Source: Malania oleifera (taxonomy: Eukaryota; Streptophyta; Magnoliopsida; Santalales; Ximeniaceae). Taken from it: 64,000 nucleotides of DNA. Below, piece after piece: positions 52,103 to 62,106 of the stretch. The translations under genes and the position numbers were made by a program. The stretch spans positions 94,482,191-94,546,190 of the forward strand of contig NC_080423.1 in NCBI RefSeq assembly GCF_029873635.1, in the 5' to 3' direction. The notes under the pieces are model-generated. The model ran no database searches, was not told the origin of the DNA, and was given only the letters and a program-made list of their open reading frames with translations. Each line of letters starts with the position of its first letter. Position 1 is the first letter of the stretch.

Positions 52103-55008
52103 GTTCTTCTTTCTTCTTTCTTCTTTCTTCTTGTTTATATTTTCGGGCACGCTGTTAAAGCTTGACTTTAAATGATAATTTGGAAAAAACAAATGGGTGA
52201 GAACTAAAATTATGAAAATTGAAAATAAAGGAAATGTAAATCGGCAATGGAAGGCCTGCTGACAGGTCAGGAACATGGTAAAAATATTAGGGAAAGGAAA
52301 ATAAAACATCAAGGAATTTGCATTTTCTGTTTGATTATCAAGGAAAATGAGAAAGAAAATATGAAATATACTAAATCCATGAACAAAATTTTGATTTTAC
52401 ACATTATTAATATACTCACTTCCTTTTGTTGTTAGTTCATTTTTCGAGTTTTGTTTGGTGTTTTTGATTTGTTTAATGTTTTGGGAGGGTTTTATTTTCT
52501 TTATCTGTATTCTCCCTTATACTTGTCTTGTAATCACCCCAAGCAAAATTTTTGATCCAAATAGACCCTTAATTTATTGATGAAAACAAACTGTTGTGAT
52601 TGCTAGAGCTATTATATATAATTAAGCTGTCCATTCTATTGTAAACACACCATATTATTGTATTGAATGAAAGTTGTTGTCTGTAAAGCTTATTTTAGGC
52701 TGTTAATGTCATTGAATGTGCATAGATTTACGAAGAAAAGAGAAAAAACATGGTGTGTTTTTTACTATAAAAAAAAGTAGTGAAAATGCATTACTCCCCT
52801 ATGTATTCAATTTTTTTCCCTGTACAACAAAGCCTTCCAATTCTGTTGAATATCAGTTAAATGCAGTCCTTAAAAACCCCAGCAGAAGCCCATAAGGAAG
52901 CAAGATATACAATTTCATGCAAAAGCAGGCTCAAAGACAAATATTCACCTTTGAAGATTCCACTGTTACTTTCCAACCACAACAAATCACAGCAAACACA
53001 GAACGCTGCTCTATTTATTTGGTTTGATGGCATACCCTATAAAACAAACACAGAATGCTGCTCTATTTATTTAGTTTGATGGCATACCCTATAAAATCAA
53101 GATGTGCTGATTTCTAGTGTACCGCACTGACACAATATTCCATTTTCTTTTTGGAATCAATAGTCAACAGTTATACTTCAGGAGCATCTGGTATGTCCTG
53201 AATCATTTAAAGCCATCTAATTCGTAAACCACAAGGATTTAAGTTTTCTATTTTCCTTTTTAATTTTTTATTTTGACTTTCACTATTGCTGATAGGCTGA
53301 GTTTTCACCATGTGCATAGTTACAAGAACCAAAATCTGAAAGGAACACTTACCATTGCATTTTTCTTATATTTTCTCTAAAAAACTTAAAAATTTTCCAA
53401 TAATTATCAGTTATATCAATATTATAAACCAAAATGAATATGTTCTTTAATTGGTTTACATTTCAAAGGAACAGCATCATCATTGTATTTCATGAGGAAC
53501 CTATGAGACAGTGATAGTATTTCTTATTATAAACTGTATTTCTCAATCTAATTTCATAAAAATGGCCATATTGCCAAATTAAATGAGTCAAGCCAATATT
53601 TATTCCCACTAACATTTCTTCCATTTAAAAGAAATTCACAAAAGTAATCCTGGTGCCGATCAGATATTCAAAACTTCAGGAAAACATCCATTGACCCCTA
53701 TCCCAATGAATACCTTCTTTGCCCATCTCATTCTCTAGAACAAGTCCTTACTATGTTGCTCAGTAGTTTTCCCCTGCCTGATGCAGGCTTCTATCCACAT
53801 TTTAAGGAAAATTTCAGATATCACTTTAGAAAAATTTCCTTAGTCCTTGCAGCTCTTGCCTAAAGGCGATTTTCTGGGTAGCTTCTAGCTGCAAACACTC
53901 ATTCTGGAAGTCACTGATAGATTTGGCAATATAGAAGGAGAAAATAATAGTATTGATGGTTGGTTTTGTAGCGTCCATTTTCCATGCTTTTAATGTCTCT
54001 TGTGAAATAATGTTATAGATTAGTTGTAGTTCATGAAAATACTTCTTCACTATAATTTTGGAAAAAGATCCATTAAACTTAAAAATTTTATTAGTAGTTT
54101 GGTACAAGGAAGCATACGGGACAATTGTTGCAGCTTTGAGCTGTGTTTGGCTTGGGGAACTAGGGTTTTCAAATTTCTTGCTAAGTTTGAGCTAAGGGTC
54201 AGTTGTATTAAAACTAAAACTTAAAGCTGTCATTGAACTGTAAAGTCAAGTGTGACGCAAACATTATTTTTCGATTGAAAATTTGAGTTGAAAATATTCT
54301 ACATCAATAAACACAAAGATTACTAAGTATTTTGAGCTTCACTTTGCGCTTTCTTTATATTTTCCATTTCTTTGGAAAATTTGAGCACTCTTTCTCATTG
54401 GATATACATAGTGCAACTTTGTTGCAGTAAGTGTCTGTGTTAATAATTGTTTTTCGTCTGGTTCTGCTTTGCTGATAAAAGTGGCTAGTTAACATGAGCT
54501 TTTCAGAACCTTCTGTTTGCTTAACATATTTTCCAATTCATATTTTTTGATTCGTATAGAATGCTCAAATGAAGGACAAATTTTATTGTTATCTTTTATT
54601 TTTATATGTAAGTGCATATTTATATAATTTAAATAATTTTAATACGAATTAGTTGGTGACTTCGTTCAGGTAGGGCAGTTCTCAATTTAAAATTTGAATC
54701 TAATCAATTGTCTTCCCCATTTAAAATGGATGTAGGGTTGCATAATATGTAATAGATGCGAACATATGATTTGACTATGCACATGCTTTTTGGAGGAATT
54801 TTAGATCTTTCTAATTGTCTGACTTTACATAAATACTTGGGAACTTGGAATCAGGGATTCATGTAAAAAGGGCACTATCTATTTGGTGAAATTCAGAAAT
54901 TTATTAAATCTTCTGGAAAAGGAATGCTATCTTATTTTAAAAAGAAGATTTTGGAAAACTAAGTTGATTCTCTTGTTTATGAGATGTGTTATCATATCTT
55001 TGTCACAG
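52103..55008 (+). other. MED33-like intron 1
   Basis: This 2.9-kb AT-rich intron has a GT donor and CACAG acceptor. It contains a 52-bp tandem duplication (52993-53096). A minus-strand frame of 93 codons (53826-54107) has no motif I recognise. No other feature is supported. Confidence 0.6.
52993..53096. repeat. Tandem duplication, 2 x 52 bp
   Basis: Units 52993-53044 and 53045-53096 start CAAACACAGAA and share GCTGCTCTATTTATTT and TTTGATGGCATACCCTATAA. They differ at only two positions, suggesting a recent duplication. Confidence 0.92.
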
Positions 55009-55119
55009 GGTAATTCCTCATCGCTGGTCTCAACCAGAGGCATATAGGCTCTATCTTGAACTTCTAAGCAGATATGCCTTTGCATTTGATCCATTGGAGG
55101 GAGATGCTTGCAGAGACAA
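55009..55119 (+). CDS. MED33: MED33/REF4-like, exon 2
   Basis: After a GTCACAG acceptor the exon reads (R)VIPHRWSQPEAYRLYLELLS, then RYAFAFDPLEGDACRD, and ends at AA|GTAAGT. VIP-R--P-AYRLYLELL is the strongest MED33/REF4 signature in the window and joins in phase with exon 1. No following exon was found before 64,000, so the second intron exceeds 8.8 kb and the gene continues beyond the right edge. Confidence 0.8.
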
Positions 55120-56445
55120 GTAAGTGTTTTTTCCCATTTTGTCCCGAGTTCAGAAGTTTGCTTTGTGCCTGTGTGCCCCTTTGGAAGCTTGATTTTTTGT
55201 GCAAATAAAGGGAGTGACATAGCAGAAACCTAGTATTGACAGCTAATATATGGGGATCTCTATTTTCTTTCCTGGTGACTCTGCACTGGGCCTCTGGCAG
55301 GAATCCTTTGGACAAACATTAAAAAATATGGCCAGGGCAAGGATAAGGGTTAAAATTGGCAATTTTGCAAATTTTTTTTTTTGTGAACTTTGGATTTTGA
55401 GAGAGGGGATGCCTAATTTTGCCAAAATCAGGTTTCAAGTTTTTTTAAACAAAATTTTGGTCGAAATTTCTTAAATTTCTAGTTTTTCAACCAACATTTC
55501 TGAAATTTAAAATAAAAACTATAAAGGAGGAAAATTTGAAGTTCTTAGAATTTTTTTTCTAAATTATTTAGAATGGTGAATTTTAATATTTCCCAAAATT
55601 TTGTTCATATTTTCTATTACTTATTAAAAGTTTTTGGTGTTTCTTTAAATTGAAATTAAAATTTGTCAAAATTTCTGTAAATTGAGACCCTTGAAATTTC
55701 TTGAAATTTCAAATGAAAGTGAAATATTAGTCCTTGACTCCTTGGTTAGATCTTGAACTTGAAATTGAATGATGGAGGGCAATGATAACTAAAAGACAGT
55801 GAGGTAGAATAGGGAGCTAAACATTGGATGAATTGATTCGACTTTTGGAGGCTGATTTCAAAGAATGAGGTCAGGGATGTGTTGGGTCCTAAACTCAAAT
55901 GTTTTAGGCTTATGTTTATCTTTGGGTTTGTTTGTAAATAGGTGTGTGCTGGAGAACCACTAATGGAGAGCTTTAGGGCCTGTTTATTGTGGAAAACATT
56001 TTCTATTTTTCATTTTTTACTTTTCCAAAGAATAATAAAAATTTTAGCTTATTTTTTAGTTTTTCAAGATTTGTATTAAAAAGATACAAAATGAAGAGTT
56101 TGTTTAAATATGCAAAACAATCTTCATTTTGTATTTCTAGATTTCAAAATAATTACAAAAAGACAACTTATTTTCCAATTTTTAAAAATTTATACAAGGT
56201 TATATCTAGAATCATGAATTTTGATGCTTGAATTTTGGATTTGTGTGGATTTAGAAGAAACTCTATACATAATCTGCACAAATTAAAGTCCAAGATATGA
56301 TTTGCATCCTCCCATATGCAAAGTAAGAGTTAGAAATCAAGAAAACTAATTAAAAGGTTTTTTTCTAACTTTTCTATATAAATTTGGAAAATTGGAAAAC
56401 AAGGTGACATTTTTTGTAATTATTTGAAAAATTAGAAATGGAAAA
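55120..56445. other. MED33-like intron 2, part before Copia
   Basis: AT-rich intron DNA; many TTTTGCCAAAATT- and GAAATTTC-like repeats near 55420-55720. No coding exon recognised. Confidence 0.5.
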
Positions 56446-56736
56446 TGTTGAAATGTGGAAAAGAAAACTGAATATTACACTAACTTATGAAAAAGATTAC
56501 AGTTCCTTTAAATAGATGATAATTCTCATTTAATTACTAGGGATATTTACTACATACTGAAAATAGAATATCCTATTTAAAATGGAAAGTAGTAGAATAG
56601 GAAGACTATCTATAGAATCGGGTAACATGCTACCCAAATCCCCTAGGATCGTGGAACAAATCAACTGATTTGTTAGCTGTAAATCTCCTAAAGATCAGCC
56701 TCTAATAAAGGCTGACAGATATCTAATAATTCTACA
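56446..56736 (-). repeat. 3' LTR of minus-strand Copia
   Basis: It starts TGTTGAAATGTGG and ends AATTCTACA on plus. It is 291 bp and preceded by the GAAAA target duplication. Confidence 0.95.
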
Positions 56737-56743
56737 CTCCCCC

Positions 56744-57103
56744 TCAAGTTGGGCTGTAAATATTGATTAGGCCCAGCTTGGAACTCAGATCATCAAAATT
56801 CTTTCTTGGCAGAGCCTTGGTAAGGATATCGGCTGTTTGGAGACATGTAGGCACATACAACATCTTGATTATTCCTTCCTCTATTTTTTCTTTTATGAAA
56901 TGTCGATCCATCTCCTCATGTTTTGTTCTATCATGATGCACTGGGTTCTTTGCAATGCTGATGGTTGGCTGATTGTCATAGAACATCTTCATGGGGTTTT
57001 CACCTGAAATCTTTAATTCCTTTAGAAGCCTTCTTAGCCATATTCCTTCACAGATGTCGTGTGCCATTGCCCTGAATTCAGCTTTTGCACTGCTTCTTGA
57101 CAC
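56744..57103 (-). pseudogene. Copia RNase H C-terminal segment
   Basis: It contains SRSSAKAEFRAMAHDICEGI, then DNQPTISIAKNPVHHDRTKH and ADILTKALPR, the end of the Copia polyprotein. It stops just before the purine tract. Confidence 0.9.
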
Positions 57104-57241
57104 AACTGATTGCTTCTTATTTCACCATGTAACTAGGTTTCCTAACACATATGTGCTATACCTAGAAGTTGACCTTCGATCATGTATTGATCCTGCCCAT
57201 TTTGCATCACCAAATACTTCAATATCTCTTCTTTGATTCTT

Positions 57242-58395
57242 CTAAAAAAATGATCCTTTACCTAGTGTTAGCTTCAGATATCTTAGGATTCCATAAACTG
57301 CTTCCATATGTTCTTCATTGGGATTGTTCGTGAATTGACTCACCATATTGACAGAGAGGCCAATATCAGGTCGGGTGTGAGACAAATATATAAGTTTTCC
57401 AACTAGTCTTTGATATCTACCTTTATCCACTAGTGCACTGTCTTCCTTGGCTCCTAGTTTGGTTGTTGAATCCATAGGAGTATTTTCTGGCTTGCATCCG
57501 AGCATCCCAGTCTCTTTCAAAAGATCTAGAACATATTTCCTTTGGGAGACAAAGATTCCTTTCCTTGACCGTGCCACTTCCATGCCTAGGAAATATTTGA
57601 GATTCCCAATGTCCTTGATTTCAAATTCTTTAGCTAGAAGACTTTTGAGACTACTCATGTCCTCCTCATAATCTCCCGTTAGAATGATGTCATCCACATA
57701 TACAATGAGGATAGAAATTTTTCCTTTAGGAGAGTATTTAACAAATAGTGCATGATCAGATTGACATTGAGAATAGCCATACCTCCTGACTACCTTTGTG
57801 AACTCTCGAACCAGGCTCTTGGGGATTGCTTGAGCCCATATAAAGATCTTCCGAGTTTGAAGATTTTGTTGTGTGTAGCTTGTGTCTTGAATCTAGGAGG
57901 AATTTCCATGTAGACTTCTTCAGCTAGGTCTCCATTGAGGAAGACATTCTTGACATCTAGTTAGTGAAGAGGCTAGTCTAAATTTGTTGCCAAAGATAAG
58001 AGGACCCGCACTATATTTAACTTGGCTGCAGGGGCAAATGTTTCCTCGTAGTCGATTCCATATGATTGAGTGAATCCCTTTGTTGCCAGCCGAGCTTTGA
58101 ATCGGTTAACACTTCCATCTTCATTGTATTTCACAGTGAATATCCATTTGTAATCTACTGGACGTTTTCCAGTTGGTAATTCTGTGATCTCCCATGTTCC
58201 ATTCTTTTCTAGTGCATTGATTTCTTCCCAGACAGCAGACTTCCATTCAGGTGTACCGAGAGCCTCTTGTATGTTATTAGGAACTTGGATTTTGTTGATG
58301 TTGGCAACAAAAGATCTAAAATTTGATGATAGCCCCTGATATGACACAAAAGTGTATATTGGGTGTTTTGTGCATGATCTCACACCTTTTCTCAC
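57242..58395 (-). pseudogene. Copia reverse transcriptase (broken)
   Basis: The first piece (58395-57973) has WEITELPTGKRPVDYKWIF and GIDYEETFAPAAK and ends at a stop. The second (57697-57242) follows the catalytic YVDD box, seen as VDDIILTG, and holds LKYFLGMEVARS. The palm segment between them is in broken frames. Confidence 0.88.
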
Positions 58396-58802
58396 AGCAA
58401 TTGGACAATCACTATCATCATTAGTTAACTCATTATGGGAAGTCTTGGGATTAGAGTTACCTGGGGGATTTTCACTTGATCTAGGGCTCGATTCAGACTC
58501 TTGGATTTGCTTAAGGGATGCCTATTGTTCTATCTTCTTTTGGTTCCTTCTCCTCCATGAATAGGTATTCAACTCATCATTTTTTGTTGGTTGAATAGTG
58601 TCTAGATGCCGATGTTTCACGGGAGATTCTAAGAAGGGATGTGAAGGAGAAATGGAGTCAATAGTTGGAATAGATTCAGAAATTTGTGATAGGTGAGAAG
58701 GGCAGAATCAGAAGAAGGGTGAGATAACTCTTCAATATCCCAAAGCTGGAATTCCTGTGTAATCTCCCCCTGAATTTCAGATTTGGGGTAATATAGTTGT
58801 TG

Positions 58803-59580
58803 CTAAAAAAAGGTGACATCCATGGAGTGATAATATCTTTTAGTAGCTGGTGAATAGAATTTATAACCCTTTTGGTTTGGAGAGTACCTGAGAAAAATGC
58901 ACGTAAGGGCTCTAGGATCAAGTTTACCCCGATGTTGACTATGAACATGAACAAAAGCTGAGCACCCGAATACTTTGAAGGGAATAGTGGAGATGAGTCG
59001 AGTATTGGGAAAGGACTGAAGTGGAGTTTGACAGGGAGTTTGGAATTTGAGAACGCGAGAGGGCATCCTGTTTATGAGGTAGGCTGCACTCACTGCAATG
59101 ACAATGGCTTCACCCCAAAAGTGTTTCGGTATATGTGTAGAGAACATGAGGGAGCGGGCAACATCTAGTAGGTGCCGGTTTTTTCTTTCGAAAATTCCAT
59201 TTTGCTAAGAGTGTCGACAAAGGAAGGTGTATTATACCTTGACTCAAGAGATAATCATCAAGAATGGATTTGAAATATTCTTTGGCATTATCAGTTTTCA
59301 CAATCTGTATTTTTTCTTGGAATTGTGTTTGGATCATGATGTTAAAATTTTTGAAAATTTGAATTGCCTCTGACTTTTCTTTCATGAGGAATATCTAGGT
59401 AAGTCTAGTGTGATCATCTATAAAAGATATAAACCAGCGAGATCCAGTAATATTCTTGATCCTATATGGCCCCCCCACATCACTATGAATCATTGAAAGG
59501 GTTGGGATGCTTTGTAGGGTCGGTTGGATAAGAGTTGGGAACATATTTTGAAAATTGACACATCTCAAACTAAAAATCAT
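58803..59580 (-). pseudogene. Copia integrase (broken)
   Basis: Three pieces: SMIHSDVGGPYRIKN with FISFIDDHTRLT followed by a stop in place of Trp (59394); then KTDNAKEYFKSIL; then HFWGEAIVIAVSAAYLINRM and LDPRALTCIFLRYSPNQKGY. Catalytic D-D-E positions can be located, but stops and shifts separate them. Confidence 0.85.
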
Positions 59581-60184
59581 TTGGATTTTTATTATTGAAT
59601 AATGAAGGAAAGAGTTTCTTGAGATACAAGAAATTTGGATGTCCTAACCTATAGTGCCACAACATAATTGCACTATCATTATTAGAATGAATGACAAAAA
59701 AATTACTTTGACTTCTAGACACTAAACAATTGGATTTGTGAGTTGTTCCTTGAGGAGGATCATTAACCTCGAGATGATAGAGCCCCGAACACATCTTAGC
59801 ACTGCCAATTGTCTTCCCCAAATCCAAGACCTGAAATTCACACATATTTGGGATAAATTTAGTAACACAATTGAGATCCTGAGTGAGTTTACTAATAGAT
59901 AGTAAATTGCAATCCAAATTTGGCACTAATATAACTGAGTTGAGTGTTAGGTTCTTTGAAATTTTAACAGAACTTGTACCAGCCACCTTTGAGAGTGAGC
60001 CATCTGCTATTTTGACTGTTAAATTCTCATAACAAGGACTATAAGTAGAAAATTTTTTTCTATCTCCAGTCACATGGTCTAATGCTCCTGAATCTATAAT
60101 CCATGGACCTAGCTTCCCCTTTTTAACATTAAGAGCACTTAAAAAATTACCTTTGTGTGCCAATTGCCAAAGAACCGGAACCAA
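59570..60184 (-). pseudogene. Copia protease and pre-integrase segment
   Basis: This 204-codon piece has the protease motif WIIDSGALDH intact, LLSISKLTQDL, and the pre-integrase LWHYRLGHPNFLYLKK. It is the longest open frame of this element. Confidence 0.88.
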
Positions 60185-60286
60185 CCACAGTAGTAGGGGC
60201 TGCTGAAGATTGGTTGAACATTTTCTGCAACAATTCTAGTTGCTCCTTGCTAACGAGAGTGGGCTCAGGTGGTGTTGGTTTTTCAT

Positions 60287-60520
60287 CTACCGAGACGAAA
60301 TTTCCCGTCCTTCTCTATTGTTGGCAAAGTGGGAAGGTTTCCAATCTGTGGGTTTACCGTGGATTTTCCAGCAGGTGTCCTTGGTGTGATTGGGACATCG
60401 ACAATGGTCACAACACGGCCTCCCTTTCTTCGGTCTACTGTCACTGCTGTAATATGGATTTCCTTGAACCGCAAGGGCTGAACTCTCCAAGTTTGTTGCA
60501 GAATCTTGAGGACCCATCAT
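60287..60520 (-). pseudogene. Copia gag zinc-knuckle segment
   Basis: It contains the CCHC knuckle CDHCRCPNHTKDTC followed by WKIHGKP, as in Tork-like Copia elements. It is separated from the UBN2 piece by a frame break. Confidence 0.82.
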
Positions 60521-60595
60521 TATCTTCTTTCGACTCTCCTCTCAGCAAACTTACGCTTCTCGGATGTTTGGTAGTGGTTTGGATCCTAGGATTCT

Positions 60596-61227
60596 TCATC
60601 GTACTTCATCAAGATTTTTATTTAATCCAATCAGAAATTTGTATATTATTTTCTTTTCAACAATTTGTTTGTACCTTATTCCATCTTCGGGACAGCTCCA
60701 ATAGTGCTCCCCGAATAAGTCCATCTGTTGCCAGTAACGGTTGAGGGTGTTGAAGTATTGGGTCATTGTCAAATCTTCTTGGCGTAAGTCATGGAGAACA
60801 CTTTCCACCTCAAATAATTCAGATGTATTCTCATTGTTAGAATACGTTTCCTTGGTAGCTTCCCAAATCTCCTTCACTGCTTCGTAGAGAAGAAAATTTT
60901 CTCCAATGTCATTTGTCATGGAATTAATGAGCCATGACATGGCCATGTTATTTCCGATTTCCATGTTTTGAACTTCGCATCATCCTTGCTTGGTTGGGCT
61001 GCAACTCCTAAGAGATAATCATCCTTTCCCTTTCCGCATATAAACATCATCAAGGAATGGGACCATTGGAGATAGTTATTCCCATTAAGTTTGTGTCTTG
61101 TAACGGGCATGAGGCTGCTATCTGAATTGTTGCTGTTGCCTGAGACCATAGCTTTCTGATTGGTGGTGACATCTGAGACTGAAGAGGTGGAGTTGCGTCT
61201 CCCGGTGGCCATACCGTATTTGGTCAT
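60596..61227 (-). pseudogene. Copia gag, N-terminal part (frameshifted)
   Basis: It starts MTKYGMATGRRNS at 61227 and includes LNGNNYLQWSHSLMMFI. A frame change near 60960 leads into a UBN2-type gag segment (NMAMSWLINSM, then TMTQYFNTLNRYWQQMDLF), which stops at 60596. Confidence 0.85.
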
Positions 61228-61264
61228 ATGGGAAGATTAGGGTTCAGAAGATGCTCTGATGCCA

Positions 61265-61564
61265 TGTTGAAATGTGGAAAATAAAACTGAATATTCCACT
61301 AACTTATAAAAAAGATTACATTTCCTTTAAATAGATGATAATTATCATCTAATATTCTAATTACTAGGGATATTTGCAACCTACTGAAAATAGAATATCC
61401 TATTTAAAATGGAAAGCAGTAAAATAGGAAAGACTATGTACAGAATTAGGTAGCGTGCTACCCAAATCCCCTAGGATTGTGGAACAAATCAACTGATTTG
61501 TTGACTGTAAATCTCCTAAAGATCAGCCTCTAATAAAGGCTGACAGATATCTAATAATTCTACA
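61265..61564 (-). repeat. 5' LTR of minus-strand Copia
   Basis: It is 300 bp with the same termini as 56446-56736. The extra length is mainly an insertion around CTAATATTC. It is followed by GAAAA. Confidence 0.95.
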
Positions 61565-62106
61565 GAAAATAAAAATATTTCCACAAGAAAATGGTGCTAA
61601 AACTGTTTATTGTTCATTTGTTTCATGCAAATGTTGTAAAAATGCAAAGATAACACTTGAGTGAAGTATTTATTTTGTTTGTAAAAATGGAAATTTAATT
61701 GATTTTTTTTTGTACTTTTTTGGAAATGTAACATGGAAAATAAAGGCTGTTTTTCACAACTAAATGGGCCCTTAGATGCTTACATGGTAGCTAGGATTTT
61801 TATTTTGGTTTGGGAAAATTTTTGGTTATTTTAGATATTTGGTTAGTTTTGGTTTCTTTTGTGTATTTTAAGTACTTGGGTTATTTTGTAATTTTCTATT
61901 TTAACTGGGGCTATTTTTTAATTATTTGTGTTAATTGTAGCATTGGGTGTATAAATAGTGTGATTGTGTATTGTTGGAATAGTTATCATTTTTAATCAAT
62001 TGCAAATAGTGTCCCTCACACTCTCTCTTGTGCAGCACTCCCCTTTTTCTTCTTTGTCCTCCTCCTTCTCTTCTCTTTCTGTTCTATTTTGGTCTGTGGT
62101 GTTCTC
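61565..62106. other. MED33-like intron 2, part between Copia and hAT element
   Basis: AT-rich intron DNA continuing the sequence interrupted at 56445. No exon recognised. Confidence 0.5.

Larger units (their letters stand above)
56446..61564 (-). mobile_element. Full-length Ty1/Copia retrotransposon, inactivated
   Basis: LTRs 56446-56736 and 61265-61564 start TG and end CA on both strands and are flanked by GAAAA on both sides (56441-56445, 61565-61569). On the minus strand the primer site TGGCATCAGAGC follows the 5' LTR (61264 down) and a purine tract TTGAGGGGGAG precedes the 3' LTR. Gag, protease, integrase, reverse transcriptase and RNase H follow in Copia order. The two LTRs differ by roughly 19 substitutions and two indels by eye, so the insertion is not recent. 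The coding region is broken into pieces. It lies antisense inside MED33-like intron 2. Confidence 0.96.

Noticed and set aside
53826..54107. 93-codon minus-strand frame in MED33-like intron 1
   Set aside because: Looks protein-like but I recognise no family, and it has no splice or repeat context; not enough to call a gene.
60157..60744. 195-codon plus-strand frame
   Set aside because: Antisense shadow of Copia gag; the minus strand carries the CCHC knuckle.
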